Below are positions 1-8,228 of a DNA stretch of 64,000 nucleotides, one piece after another. The stretch spans positions 46,237-110,236 of the forward strand of contig BEIN01000005.1 of NCBI GenBank assembly GCA_002898375.1. The letters run 5' to 3'. This DNA is from a bacterium HR37. GTDB taxonomy: Bacteria > Desulfobacterota_D > UBA1144 > Nemesobacterales > CSP1-2. How positions within the stretch are numbered: the stretch's first letter is position 1; each line of letters opens with the position of its first letter. The notes beneath the pieces are model-generated. The model had not been told where the DNA came from. It made no database searches and saw only the letters and a program-made list of their open reading frames with translations. A program made the position numbers and the translations under genes.

Positions 1-1
1 T

Positions 2-703
2 GTTATCTCTAACATCATACCCGAACACCTAAGAGACCTAAAATTGTATTTCAGGGCTTTAACACAGAGAAATGCACTTCTTACACATCAAACACAGGTA
101 TCTAAAGAATCTATAGAAGTCTGGAATGAAACCATAGCTGAAATCGGAGGAAGAATAACCAGAAGAAGAATAAAATTTATAAAAAAAATAGAACCTGAAA
201 TAAAAGAGGCATACAGACAGATCTCCGGTCTGGAAACGGATATACAGATACGATACAAAACTTCTTTTACACCAAGTGTAGGTTTTGAGGAGGACATAAA
301 AAGGGAACTGGAGTTAAGGTTTAGCCACGACAGAAAATATGGCCACACATCAGTTGGTCCCCACAGAGACCAGATAGACTTTGCTATAGATGGGAAAATT
401 GCATCTGTTTTTGCATCTCAAGGGGAAGCAAAAACGTTGGTCCTTGCTTTAAAAACATCGGAGATCAAACTGCTTACACAGATTCTAAAAAGAACCCCAA
501 TTCTTATACTAGATGACATAGCTAGCGAGCTGGACTATAAGAGAAGAAGCTTCCTGTTTCACCTGCTTAGAGAATTCAATGGACAAATATTTATCACAAC
601 AACGGTTCCCAAAGAGATCCTGTATAAGGGAGAAAAGAAGGTTTTTTTCATAGAGGCAGGGAAAGTCCAACCTGCAGTCTTAAGATACTCTCCCGTTTAC
701 TAA
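2..703 (+). CDS. recF: RecF, C-terminal part (cut by window start)
   Basis: This is the C-terminal part of RecF, the ABC-type ATPase that helps load RecA at single-stranded gaps (RecFOR pathway, cytoplasm). The frame is open from base 2, so the gene begins before the window; a TTG at 44 is an internal codon. Visible family features are the YFRAL..QRNALL segment near the left edge, the GHTSVGPHRDQ block (about 340-370), the ABC signature region FASQGEAKTL (about 411-440) and the Walker B/D-loop ILILDDIASELD (about 500-537). The Walker A and N-terminal half are outside the window. It faces tenA tail to tail with one base between them. Confidence 0.93.
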   Translation, partial: VISNIIPEHLRDLKLYFRALTQRNALLTHQTQVSKESIEVWNETIAEIGGRITRRRIKFIKKIEPEIKEAYRQISGLETDIQIRYKTSFTPSVGFEEDIKRELELRFSHDRKYGHTSVGPHRDQIDFAIDGKIASVFASQGEAKTLVLALKTSEIKLLTQILKRTPILILDDIASELDYKRRSFLFHLLREFNGQIFITTTVPKEILYKGEKKVFFIEAGKVQPAVLRYSPVY

Positions 704-704
704 T

Positions 705-1373
705 TTACACAGGCCACTGCTCACATCTAAATCCCATATCCCAGAACATCCACTCGAAACGGCTTGTGGTTACAAAGTGTCTTTTAAAAGCCCTCTTCTC
801 GGTGTTCTTAAGTTCCTTTGCAATCTCCTCCGTAAGGGCTAAAACTGCCTCTACTATTTTAGAGTACTCCTCCCCAGCATATGTATCTATCCATCTCTGA
901 TAAAGCGGATTCGGAGAACCTTTGGATATAAGGGCCTTTCCAACTTCCCAGTAAATCCAATAGCATGGGAGGACCGCACCTATGATTTCACTAAAAGGAC
1001 AGGAATAAGCTACAGCCAAAAGATAGCTCGTATAAGCAAGATTTGTAGGGGCAAGAGGAGTATTTAATATATCAGCCCTTTTTAAGCCAAAGTCCCTGAA
1101 GAAACTCTCATGAAGAGCACGCTCTACCTTAAGAGCCCCTAAAGAATGCTCATTAAACATCATAATCCATTTTTCCCGTGGGGCCTTTGCTGCAGCTATA
1201 CTTAGCACCCGTGCAAACTCTCTTAGATAGAGTGCATCCTGAATAACATAGAATCTAAAGCTACTTTCATCCAATGAGCCATCTGTAAGCCCTTTAAGAA
1301 AGGGGTGAGAAAGTATCGATTCGTATATATCTTCTATCTCCTTCCAAAGCTCCTGTGTAAACTTTTTACCCAT
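705..1373 (-). CDS. tenA: TenA-family aminopyrimidine aminohydrolase (thiaminase II)
   Basis: TenA/THI-4 family protein, 222 residues, the usual length. The family hydrolyses aminomethyl- or formylaminopyrimidine breakdown products of thiamine so the pyrimidine can be salvaged. The catalytic set is visible: D46 in the FYVIQD helix, C137 in LPCYWIY and E207 in SRFEWMF, corresponding to the nucleophile and acid residues of characterised TenA proteins. I chose ATG 1373 because an AGGTGA sits 5 bases upstream; a GTG at 1382 overlaps that site. No thiamine genes or TPP riboswitch are adjacent, so regulation is not evident. Homo-tetrameric cytoplasmic enzyme by family. Confidence 0.9.
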   Translation of the reverse strand: MGKKFTQELWKEIEDIYESILSHPFLKGLTDGSLDESSFRFYVIQDALYLREFARVLSIAAAKAPREKWIMMFNEHSLGALKVERALHESFFRDFGLKRADILNTPLAPTNLAYTSYLLAVAYSCPFSEIIGAVLPCYWIYWEVGKALISKGSPNPLYQRWIDTYAGEEYSKIVEAVLALTEEIAKELKNTEKRAFKRHFVTTSRFEWMFWDMGFRCEQWPV

Positions 1374-1449
1374 TTCAATCACCTGTTTAGAAAGATAATA
1401 AATTATAAAACTTTTCCCAATTTATGGTAAATTTAAAAAGGAGGTGAGT

Positions 1450-1917
1450 ATGGGCCTTAAAGAAAAAATTGCCAATGATCTAAAAGAAGCGCTGAAAAAC
1501 AGAAAGGATATTGAGCTTTCGGTATTAAGAATGCTCCAGTCAGCCATACGAAACAAAGAAATAGAGCAAAAAAAGAAAGATGGACTCTCAGATGAAGAGG
1601 TTATTGAGGTTATATTGGGTGAGATAAAAAAACGAAAAGAAGCAATTGAAGGATACACAAAAGGGAGAAGACAAGACCTTGTAGATAGAGAAAGAGCAGA
1701 ACTAGAGGTTTTAATGAGTTATATGCCGAAACAACTGGAAGAAGGGGAAATCAGAGAAGAAGTAAAAAAGGCAATAGATGAACTGGATATAAAAACCCCT
1801 TCAGATTTTGGCAAGCTGATGAAAACGCTTATGTCCCGCCTTAAGGGGAAAGCTGAAGGTTCTCTTATAAGTAAGATAGCAAAGGAAGAACTAGAAAAGC
1901 TGGAGGGAAAAAAATGA
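1450..1917 (+). CDS. yqeY: YqeY/GatB-like protein
   Basis: YqeY-family protein of 155 residues, related to the C-terminal helical tRNA-binding domain of GatB/GatE amidotransferase subunits. Function is not well established; family proteins are assumed to bind tRNA or assist aminoacylation. Typical landmarks are the N-terminal LKEKI..DLKEALKNRKD helix, RKEAIEGYTKGRRQDL and the SYMPKQL segment. ATG 1450 is preceded by a near-perfect AAGGAGGTGA, so it is preferred over the in-frame GTG 1444 inside that site. Its stop overlaps the start of the next gene by four bases (ATGA), so the two are probably translated together. Confidence 0.9.
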   Translation: MGLKEKIANDLKEALKNRKDIELSVLRMLQSAIRNKEIEQKKKDGLSDEEVIEVILGEIKKRKEAIEGYTKGRRQDLVDRERAELEVLMSYMPKQLEEGEIREEVKKAIDELDIKTPSDFGKLMKTLMSRLKGKAEGSLISKIAKEELEKLEGKK

Positions 1918-2435
1918 AAACTGCACTTCTCTCCCTTTTGGTTGTAATGTTTGTATCCTCATTTTTCCTATGTACTAAAACACTGGCGGAACTAAAACCA
2001 GGAGATCCTGCTCCAAGCTTTGTAACCACAGACCATGATGGGAAAAAAGTGGACTTAAACGAGTTAAAAGGTAAATGGGTAGTACTGTATTTCTACCCTA
2101 AAGATGATACACCGGGGTGCACAATAGAAGCAAAAGAGTTTACCGAGTTATATGAAGAGTTCTTAGAAAACAACACACTGGTCTATGGAATAAGCGCTGA
2201 CACAAAAGAAAGCCATTGCAGTTTTAGAGACAAGTACAGACTCAAGGTACCACTAATCCCTGATGAGAAACACAGGCTTATGTCACTTTACGGAGTGGAA
2301 GTTAAAAACGGAGTAGCTTCAAGGGATACCGTAATAATAGATACCTCGGGTAACATAGCAAGGATATACAGACACGTAAAACCAGCAGGACATGCAAGGG
2401 AAGTTTTAGAATTTATTAAGGAAAACTCAATGTAA
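1914..2435 (+). CDS. Exported peroxiredoxin, PrxQ/Bcp type
   Basis: Thiol peroxidase of the PrxQ/Bcp (AhpC/TSA) family, 173 residues. It reduces peroxides with a peroxidatic cysteine, C69 in the DDTPGCT motif. The Bcp-type resolving cysteine five residues later is absent (CTIEAKEF); instead C102 in KESHCSF lies in the next helix, a spacing like the alpha-3 type PrxQ proteins. The first 26 residues form a hydrophobic signal peptide ending TLA, so it should act in the periplasm; the FFLC at C20 is not a convincing lipobox. The start overlaps the yqeY stop (ATGA). Confidence 0.88.
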   Translation: MKTALLSLLVVMFVSSFFLCTKTLAELKPGDPAPSFVTTDHDGKKVDLNELKGKWVVLYFYPKDDTPGCTIEAKEFTELYEEFLENNTLVYGISADTKESHCSFRDKYRLKVPLIPDEKHRLMSLYGVEVKNGVASRDTVIIDTSGNIARIYRHVKPAGHAREVLEFIKENSM

Positions 2436-2482
2436 AATACCCTACAGTAGATTTATTTCCTTCTAATAAGGAGACAAAAGAG

Positions 2483-4297
2483 ATGATAACACCCAGTGGA
2501 GATTCTATAACCGGGGCAGAAGGAGTTAGATGGGATCTCTCGGATTTATACAGTGGTATAGATGACCCAAAAATTAAGGACGATTTACAGGATGCTCTCT
2601 TTAGGGCAAAGGCATTTGAATCCAAATACAGGGGAAAGATTAACTCAACCGAAGCCAATGCCACGGTGGTTTTAGAAGCTGTAAGAGAGCTGGAGTCCAT
2701 AAGCGAACAGGTAGGTAAGCTTATCTCATTTGCACAGCTTGTATTTGCTGCAGATACAGGCAATCCAAAGAATGGAGCTTTTCTTCAATACATCCAAGAA
2801 CAAGCAACGGAGATAAAAAAATATCTTCTGTTCTTCGAGCTTGAATGGATTGCCCTACCAGATGATAAAGCAAGTAACATTCTGGAAGACAGATTACTAT
2901 CACACTACAAGCACTTTCTTGAACATCAAAGACGCTATAAACCACACAGGCTAAGCGAAGCGGAAGAAAAGATACTGGAAGAAAAAAACAACACCAGTTC
3001 AAGAGCATTTATACGCCTTTTCGATGAAGTAATAAACAACACGAGATTTAGGATAAAGCAAAATGGTAAGGTTAGATACCTTTCCGAGGCTGAAATCCTT
3101 TCCCTTCTATACGAACCCAACAGGAACATAAGAAAAGCTGCATCCAAAAGCCTTACAAACGGACTGCAAAAGAACTCCCACATCCTTACATACATATTTA
3201 ACACACTGGTTCAGGACCATGCTATAAATGACCGCCTTCGCTCCTTTCCTCATCCTATGGCCTCACGCAATCTAGACAACGAAATCGATGATAACACGGT
3301 AAACACACTTATAAGCTCATGTGAAAACAACTACGACATTGTAAACAGATACTACAAACTAAAGAAGAAGCTTCTGGGAATAAAAAAGTTTTACGACTAT
3401 GACCGATACGCCCCCGTGTTTCCGGAAAGCAAAAGGGTTAGCTACAATGAATGCAAGCGTATAATCCTGGAGGCTTTTGAGAGCTTCTCTCCCCAAATAG
3501 CCAGAATCGCGGAGGAGTTCTTTGAAAAAAGATGGATAGATGCAGAGTTAAGACCGGGAAAACGTGCCGGTGCATTTAGCCACGGAACCGTTCCCAGTGT
3601 TCACCCTTATGTGTTTATAAACTACACGGGAAAGCTACGGGATGTTATGACACTTGCCCATGAACTTGGTCATGGAATCCACCAGTACCTTTCAAGAAAG
3701 CAAGGATACTTTCAATCTCATACCCCTCTTACCATGGCCGAGACAGCAAGTGTGTTCGGGGAAATCCTTGTTTTCCACAAGTTAAAGGAATCGGAAAAGG
3801 ATGTAAAAACCAAACTCTCTATTATCTGCAGCAAACTAGAAGATATATTTGCAACCGTGTTCAGACAGGTTGTGCTCACAAGATTTGAGGAGAAACTGCA
3901 TTTGGCAAGAAGAAAAGAGGGCGAGTTAACAACTGAGCAGATAAACATGTTGTGGATAGAAGCAAACAAACCGATGTTTGGAGATTCCGTAGAGCTAACG
4001 GACAACTACGGATGGTGGTGGATGTATATACCACACTTTGTTCACTCACCATTTTACTGTTACGCCTATGCGTTTGGAGAGCTTTTGGTTCTGGCCCTTT
4101 ATAACAGATACCTAACTGAGGGGAAGGCTTTTGTTCCACGTTATATAGAACTTCTCTCCTCAGGTGGAAGTGATGCACCCGATAGGCTTCTTGCCAAGAT
4201 TGGTATAGATATCTCAAACCCGGGATTCTGGCAGAGCGGATTGGATCTCGTGCGAGATATGGTAGATGAGGCTGTAGAACTATCGAATACGATATAA
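2483..4297 (+). CDS. M3-family oligoendopeptidase F-like metallopeptidase
   Basis: Zinc metallopeptidase of family M3 (PepF/oligoendopeptidase F group), 604 residues, the expected length. These enzymes cleave short peptides in the cytoplasm. The zinc site is plain: H393-E394-L-G-H397 with the third ligand E420 in TMAETASVFGE; the helix-rich N-terminal half (oligoendopeptidase N domain, about 70-170) and the C-terminal Y..AYAFGELLV block also fit. An AAGGAGA lies about 8 bases before ATG 2483. It follows the peroxiredoxin by 47 bases and may be read from the same transcript. No signal peptide is visible. Confidence 0.9.
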   Translation: MITPSGDSITGAEGVRWDLSDLYSGIDDPKIKDDLQDALFRAKAFESKYRGKINSTEANATVVLEAVRELESISEQVGKLISFAQLVFAADTGNPKNGAFLQYIQEQATEIKKYLLFFELEWIALPDDKASNILEDRLLSHYKHFLEHQRRYKPHRLSEAEEKILEEKNNTSSRAFIRLFDEVINNTRFRIKQNGKVRYLSEAEILSLLYEPNRNIRKAASKSLTNGLQKNSHILTYIFNTLVQDHAINDRLRSFPHPMASRNLDNEIDDNTVNTLISSCENNYDIVNRYYKLKKKLLGIKKFYDYDRYAPVFPESKRVSYNECKRIILEAFESFSPQIARIAEEFFEKRWIDAELRPGKRAGAFSHGTVPSVHPYVFINYTGKLRDVMTLAHELGHGIHQYLSRKQGYFQSHTPLTMAETASVFGEILVFHKLKESEKDVKTKLSIICSKLEDIFATVFRQVVLTRFEEKLHLARRKEGELTTEQINMLWIEANKPMFGDSVELTDNYGWWWMYIPHFVHSPFYCYAYAFGELLVLALYNRYLTEGKAFVPRYIELLSSGGSDAPDRLLAKIGIDISNPGFWQSGLDLVRDMVDEAVELSNTI

Positions 4298-4302
4298 AAA
4301 AC

Positions 4303-4896
4303 TTACCTTCCAGGACAACGTTCCATACCGACCTCCTGCAGGTGACCTTCAATCTCCCTTAATAGCTCTGTGTTATTTAGAGCCTTTTTGCATGCAATCG
4401 TTAAGAAAAAGATAGCCTTATCCAGTCTTCCCAACCTCGAATACAGAGCACCCAGTGTATCAAGAGCGTAGGCCGGAACCTCACCGTGAGAATACGCAAT
4501 AGCCCTGTTTAGGTACCTCAATCCGGCTTCATAGTTACTGTTTAACCTCAGATATAGGAAAGCAAGATTGTTAGCTGCTTCTATACTGTTTTCATTCTTT
4601 TTAAGTGCCCTAAGATAATATCTTTCTGCCTCCTCAAAGTTACCCTGTTTAAAGTAGGTATTCCCGATATTTACCAATGGGATAACAAGGCTTGGATTTT
4701 TACCCAAAGCCTTTTTATACTCTCTGATTGCAAGCTCGTATTTACCTTCTCTTTCATAAGCTACACCTAAATTATTATGTTCCTCAGCCGTTAGAGGATC
4801 CCTTGCAAGCAACACAATTCTTGGCAGATAAATACATCCGCTTAATAACAAAAGAAGCAGGACAAATGAAGGAAACACCGGCCTTGTAGAATCCAA
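4303..4896 (-). CDS. TPR lipoprotein, third gene of a PA2779-like cluster
   Basis: Outer-envelope lipoprotein with tetratricopeptide repeats, 197 residues. The N-terminus is a signal sequence with lipobox LLSGC, giving a lipidated C21. About four TPR units follow (roughly residues 36-175; for example NNLGVAYEREGKYELAIREY). The start is a TTG 3 bases after the stop of the C39 peptidase gene with GGTGAG before it; no ATG fits. In proteobacterial PA2778-type proteins a C39 peptidase and TPRs are one polypeptide; here they are two genes. Likely acts as a partner of the upstream peptidase. Exact role unknown. Confidence 0.8.
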   Translation of the reverse strand: MDSTRPVFPSFVLLLLLLSGCIYLPRIVLLARDPLTAEEHNNLGVAYEREGKYELAIREYKKALGKNPSLVIPLVNIGNTYFKQGNFEEAERYYLRALKKNENSIEAANNLAFLYLRLNSNYEAGLRYLNRAIAYSHGEVPAYALDTLGALYSRLGRLDKAIFFLTIACKKALNNTELLREIEGHLQEVGMERCPGR

Positions 4897-4899
4897 AAC

Positions 4900-5436
4900 T
4901 CACCTTTTGATAACAAGCATAAGTCTGTTCATCCTTTTCCACTCACCATCGAGCTTATCAAACCCTATTTCCTGATTTCCCTTATTCCCCGTGTGTATAA
5001 AAAACACTCTCTTCTTCCTGTCATAACCGTAAACAACGTAGTAATGGGGAACACTTATAACAGCATTTCCAAGATCAACAAGCACTATCAAGGGAATCCC
5101 ACCATCAATAAAAGACACCAACTCATCAATACTTCCATTCCTTATATCCGTCTTATACCCCATCTTTCTTGCAAAGTACTCCATATCTGTTATAAGTGCT
5201 CCCCTTAACTTCGGGGTATAAACCTCCTTGGCAATCTCTCTTTGGTCTACAGGAGTACCATAGAATCTTAGCAACGATTCCAGGGCAGCCGGGCCGCAAA
5301 ACTGATCCTCCTGTTTTATAAATGGTACGTTTTTTATTACCTTTGATGACTCAGATGCGTTAACATGGGATAAGGACACAAAGGCAGCATATAGAAGGAT
5401 ATAGAAGGTAAACTGAGCCAAGATAACCCTTCTCAT
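4900..5436 (-). CDS. C39-like cysteine peptidase, PA2778 family
   Basis: Papain-fold peptidase of the C39 (double-glycine peptidase-like) group, 178 residues. The catalytic cysteine is C47 in QFCGPAALESLL and the histidine H131 in SVPHYYVVYGY. The first 27 residues form a signal peptide (ending VNA), so it acts outside the inner membrane. It lies between a PA2779-like membrane protein (7-base gap upstream) and a TPR lipoprotein (3-base gap downstream), the same set of functions as the PA2778/PA2779 pair, where substrate and role are not established. Peptidase activity is inferred from family residues. Confidence 0.82.
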   Translation of the reverse strand: MRRVILAQFTFYILLYAAFVSLSHVNASESSKVIKNVPFIKQEDQFCGPAALESLLRFYGTPVDQREIAKEVYTPKLRGALITDMEYFARKMGYKTDIRNGSIDELVSFIDGGIPLIVLVDLGNAVISVPHYYVVYGYDRKKRVFFIHTGNKGNQEIGFDKLDGEWKRMNRLMLVIKR

Positions 5437-5443
5437 AAAGGCA

Positions 5444-5845
5444 TTAAATCCTTCTTAAAACTATAAGGACCAGTATAACTATTACAAAAACAACAAGTAC
5501 CAATACCGCTGCTGTTGCAGCACCATCTCCTCCCGCTGGTATTCTATCAGAAAGAGCAGCCAGTTGATGAACCTGCTCATCACTCATCTTACTTATCTTC
5601 TCAAGAACCTCTTCCTTGGAAAGACCATAGCTTTTTAACCTCTCTGCTACAATCTTATTCTCAAGCATCCTCCGGATCTTCTCTTCACTTATGCTTCTTG
5701 ATACGGTACTCCCATCCGAAGAAAGCATCTGAGAGGAAACCATAGCCCCCTCTGCACTCTTTGAAAAGATGGATACAGGAGTAAAACTTCCAAGAACAAG
5801 CATTATTATTAGTACCCTGTAAACCCTTTTCTTTACCAGACTCAT
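5444..5845 (-). CDS. PA2779-family small membrane protein
   Basis: Small protein of 133 residues resembling the PA2779 family. It has an N-terminal hydrophobic segment (about 9-27), a charged helical middle with EEVLEKISKMSDEQVHQLAAL, and a strong C-terminal membrane helix (about 110-130) ending in RR. ATG 5845 follows AAAGGAGG. It heads the three-gene unit with the C39 peptidase and TPR lipoprotein; family members are found next to such peptidases, so it may be the substrate or a membrane anchor, but that is inference. A good minus-strand promoter lies 34-63 bases upstream. Confidence 0.8.
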   Translation of the reverse strand: MSLVKKRVYRVLIIMLVLGSFTPVSIFSKSAEGAMVSSQMLSSDGSTVSRSISEEKIRRMLENKIVAERLKSYGLSKEEVLEKISKMSDEQVHQLAALSDRIPAGGDGAATAAVLVLVVFVIVILVLIVLRRI

Positions 5846-5878
5846 TGTCCATCCTCCTTTGGTATTTAAAGTGTATTC

Positions 5879-5908
5879 ATATTACAAAAGACCAAATGCA
5901 CATGTCAA
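5879..5908 (-). promoter_or_regulatory. Promoter of the PA2779-C39-TPR unit
   Basis: On the minus strand TTGACA (5908-5903), an 18-base spacer and TAATAT (5884-5879) form a sigma-70-type promoter. The predicted start of transcription is near 5871, about 26 bases before the ATG of the PA2779-like gene. Confidence 0.5.
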
Positions 5909-5910
5909 GT

Positions 5911-5929
5911 ACTTTCCTTGCAGGAAAGT
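5911..5929. repeat. Perfect inverted repeat ACTTTCC-N5-GGAAAGT
   Basis: A perfect 7-base inverted repeat with a 5-base centre (TTGCA) lies between the divergent PA2779-like gene and ndk, just upstream of the -35 box of the minus-strand promoter. No T-run follows on either strand, so an operator is more likely than a terminator. The binding protein is unknown. Confidence 0.4.
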
Positions 5930-6015
5930 TACCTGTTGACAACCCTTAAAACTCCAAGAAAATTAACTGATTAAACAACTACTGAATCCACAGGTTGCTA
6001 ACGGAGGTAGAGAAG

Positions 6016-6444
6016 TTGGAAAGAACACTATCAATTGTAAAACCCGATGGAGTAAGTAAGAACCTCATAGGTGAGGTGATAAAAAGGTTTGAGCAGAATG
6101 GACTCAGAGTAGTAGCGCTTAAGATGGTTAAGCTCTCAAAAACACAAGCTGAAGGATTCTATGCAGTTCACAAAGATAAACCGTTTTTCCAAAGCTTAAC
6201 CGATTTTATGTCTTCCGGGCCATGTGTTGTAATGGTTCTGGAAGGCAAAGACGCCATATCTAAAGTACGCGAGATAATGGGGGCAACCGATCCCAAAAAG
6301 GCTGAAACGGGAACCATACGAAGGGACTTTGCTCAAAACATCGAACGAAACATAGTTCACGGTTCTGATTCAAAGGAATCTGCATCTTTTGAAATAAGCT
6401 ACTTCTTCAACGCACTTGAAATACACGAACGCAGGGAAGAATAA
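6016..6444 (+). CDS. ndk: Nucleoside diphosphate kinase
   Basis: NDK balances nucleoside triphosphate pools by ping-pong phosphate transfer through a phosphohistidine. At 142 residues it has the standard bacterial length. The N-terminus [12 protein letters not shown] and the active-site H115 in NIVHGSDS are clear, with the ETGTIRRDF loop before it. I chose the TTG at 6016 because it aligns with the usual family start and is preceded by GGAGGT (6003-6008); the upstream TTG at 5995 would add seven atypical residues. It converges on lipB with five bases between stops. Confidence 0.93.
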   Translation: MERTLSIVKPDGVSKNLIGEVIKRFEQNGLRVVALKMVKLSKTQAEGFYAVHKDKPFFQSLTDFMSSGPCVVMVLEGKDAISKVREIMGATDPKKAETGTIRRDFAQNIERNIVHGSDSKESASFEISYFFNALEIHERREE

Positions 6445-6449
6445 GGCCT

Positions 6450-7148
6450 TTACCTGAGCTCAGTTAAAAGAGATACATCAGAAGGAACCAGCTTTGCTCT
6501 AAAATTCTTCTCAAACCATTTAACAAGGCTTAACGCTACATCTCTAAGGGGAATTTCCTTCCCAAGAATCTTCTTCATGGAAGTTACACCCTTATCCGGA
6601 ATCCCACAGGGGACTATAAAGGAGAAGTAATCAAGGTCTGTGTTAACATTAAGAGCAAAACCATGCATCGTGACCCAGTTTCTTACATATATACCTATAG
6701 CTGCAATTTTCTCATCTCCAACCCAAACCCCCGGATACTCTTCAACGATATACCCCTCTATGCCGAAGTCCTTTAGAACATCCATAATGGTTTTCTCAAG
6801 AAGGTAAACATAGGTTTTAACCCCAAGACCAAAATCCCTGAGGTTTATAATAGGGTAGCCCACAAGCTGACCAGGACCGTGGTAGGTAACATCACCTCCT
6901 CGTTCGATTCTATAAACTCTAACCCCTTTTTTCTCTATTTCCTCCTTAGAAGCCAAAATATTTCCCTGATCACCAAACCTTCCAACCGTAATTACAGGGG
7001 TATGCTCTACCAGGAGCAAAAAGCCCCTCTCGTTGAGGTCTCCAAGGATAACTTCCCTGTGCAGTTTCCTCTGCGTATTAAGGGAAGCTATATAATCTAC
7101 CCTTTCCTTATATTCCCACCTGATTATGTTCTCCAAAGAAACAGTCAC
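6450..7148 (-). CDS. lipB: Octanoyl-[ACP]:protein N-octanoyltransferase LipB
   Basis: LipB moves octanoate from acyl carrier protein to lipoyl domains, the first step of lipoate assembly (cytoplasm). The hallmarks are RGGDVTYHGPGQLVGYP (83-99), the catalytic lysine K148 in GDEKIAAIGI and the acyl-thioester cysteine C181 in FIVPCGI, after HGFALNVN. Length 232 counted from GTG 7148; a TTG four codons later has better spacing from AGGTGA, so the start may be 7136. lipA is not in the window. Divergent from holA, with about 60 bases between them. Confidence 0.92.
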   Translation of the reverse strand: MTVSLENIIRWEYKERVDYIASLNTQRKLHREVILGDLNERGFLLLVEHTPVITVGRFGDQGNILASKEEIEKKGVRVYRIERGGDVTYHGPGQLVGYPIINLRDFGLGVKTYVYLLEKTIMDVLKDFGIEGYIVEEYPGVWVGDEKIAAIGIYVRNWVTMHGFALNVNTDLDYFSFIVPCGIPDKGVTSMKKILGKEIPLRDVALSLVKWFEKNFRAKLVPSDVSLLTELR

Positions 7149-7168
7149 CTAAAACACCATCTCCGTAT

Positions 7169-7198
7169 TTGCTTTCTAACCTTTAAATCACTTATAAT
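7169..7198 (+). promoter_or_regulatory. Promoter of holA, close to the start codon
   Basis: TTGCTT (7169-7174), 18 bases, TATAAT (7193-7198). The ATG of holA is only 13 bases past the -10 box, so the transcript leader would be about 5-7 bases and has no Shine-Dalgarno. Confidence 0.5.
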
Positions 7199-7211
7199 TT
7201 TTCCAGATATT

Positions 7212-8228
7212 ATGGCAAACAAAAGGCTTTCAAACAAACTGAGCTACGGTGATTTTATAAAAAAAATAGAGAGCAACCAAATAGAGCCCGTGTATATATT
7301 TACCGGAAATCAGATTCACCTTATGGAAGGGGCAGTAAAAAGGCTAAAAGACAAATTGCTGGGTCAATCAGATGGATTTGATTTTTTTAACTTCTACGGA
7401 GACTCTACATCCGCAAACGAGATACTAAACTGTGCTAAAACATACCCAATGTTTTCTAAAAAGAGGCTGATTGTAGTCAGACATGCTGAAAAACTACCCC
7501 AGCAGGAAATAAGGATTTTAGATGCGTATTTTTCCAATCCATCTGCTTTTACCTGCCTTATACTCCTCTTTACAGAAGATAAGAACCTAGCACTTAAAAA
7601 CAGAGAGAAGCCGTATTTCGTTTCGTTTGATCTAAACACAAAAGATATGCTCCAGGAGATAAGAGAGGAAGCAAAGAAACTTGGCTACTCTATAACAACA
7701 GAGGCAATTGAAACCCTTATTTCACTAGTAGGACATGACATTCAATACATCCACAAAGAGTTAGAAAAGATTTCGCTATTTATGGATAAGAAGCAAATCA
7801 TAGAGAAAGGCGATATACAACAAATTATAGAGAAAACCACTTTTGAAGATGCATTTCATTTGACAAACGCGCTTGCAGAAAGAAATAAGAAAAAAGCACT
7901 TAACATCCTTATAGAACTTCAGAAAAAGGGAGAAGAACCTCTTATAATCCTTAACAGGATATACTGGCGATTTAGATTAATATGGAAGGTAAAAGAACTA
8001 ATGGGGAAAAACACCACCGAAGAGGCCATGTTAAGAGAGTTAGGAGTATCTTCAGGATCACTCTATTACCTCAAGCAACATGCAAAAAACTTTAGCTACA
8101 GGGATATAAAACACATTATAGAAACCATATATAAGAGTGACAGATGGCTTAAAACAAGCTCTGTTCCAAGAGACACACCCCTTGTAAATCTGATTTTAGA
8201 ATTCTTTAATTCAAAAGGAAAAAGCTAG
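7212..8228 (+). CDS. holA: DNA polymerase III delta subunit
   Basis: HolA is the delta subunit of the clamp loader and opens the sliding clamp. The protein is 338 residues, normal for the family, with an N-terminal AAA-like domain beginning IEPVYIFTGNQIHLMEGAV, a central segment with RLIVVRHAEKL and a helical C-terminal collar domain (EEPLIILNRIYWRFRLIWKVKEL). The frame stays open further upstream into lipB on the other strand, but homology begins at ATG 7212, which also fits the TATAAT box 13 bases upstream. Its 3' end overlaps the end of rpsT by four bases. Confidence 0.88.
   Translation: MANKRLSNKLSYGDFIKKIESNQIEPVYIFTGNQIHLMEGAVKRLKDKLLGQSDGFDFFNFYGDSTSANEILNCAKTYPMFSKKRLIVVRHAEKLPQQEIRILDAYFSNPSAFTCLILLFTEDKNLALKNREKPYFVSFDLNTKDMLQEIREEAKKLGYSITTEAIETLISLVGHDIQYIHKELEKISLFMDKKQIIEKGDIQQIIEKTTFEDAFHLTNALAERNKKKALNILIELQKKGEEPLIILNRIYWRFRLIWKVKELMGKNTTEEAMLRELGVSSGSLYYLKQHAKNFSYRDIKHIIETIYKSDRWLKTSSVPRDTPLVNLILEFFNSKGKS

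Noticed and set aside
1374..1449. TPP riboswitch before tenA
   Set aside because: The 76-base gap between tenA and yqeY shows no thi-box sequence and is too short.
4894..4902. Frameshift splitting one C39-TPR gene in two
   Set aside because: The second gene has its own signal peptide and lipobox and a ribosome site, so two genes are more likely than an error, though reads should be checked.
6879..7211. Upstream extension of holA reading frame across lipB
   Set aside because: The frame lies opposite the coding part of lipB, has no family similarity, and holA homology and promoter both point to ATG 7212.
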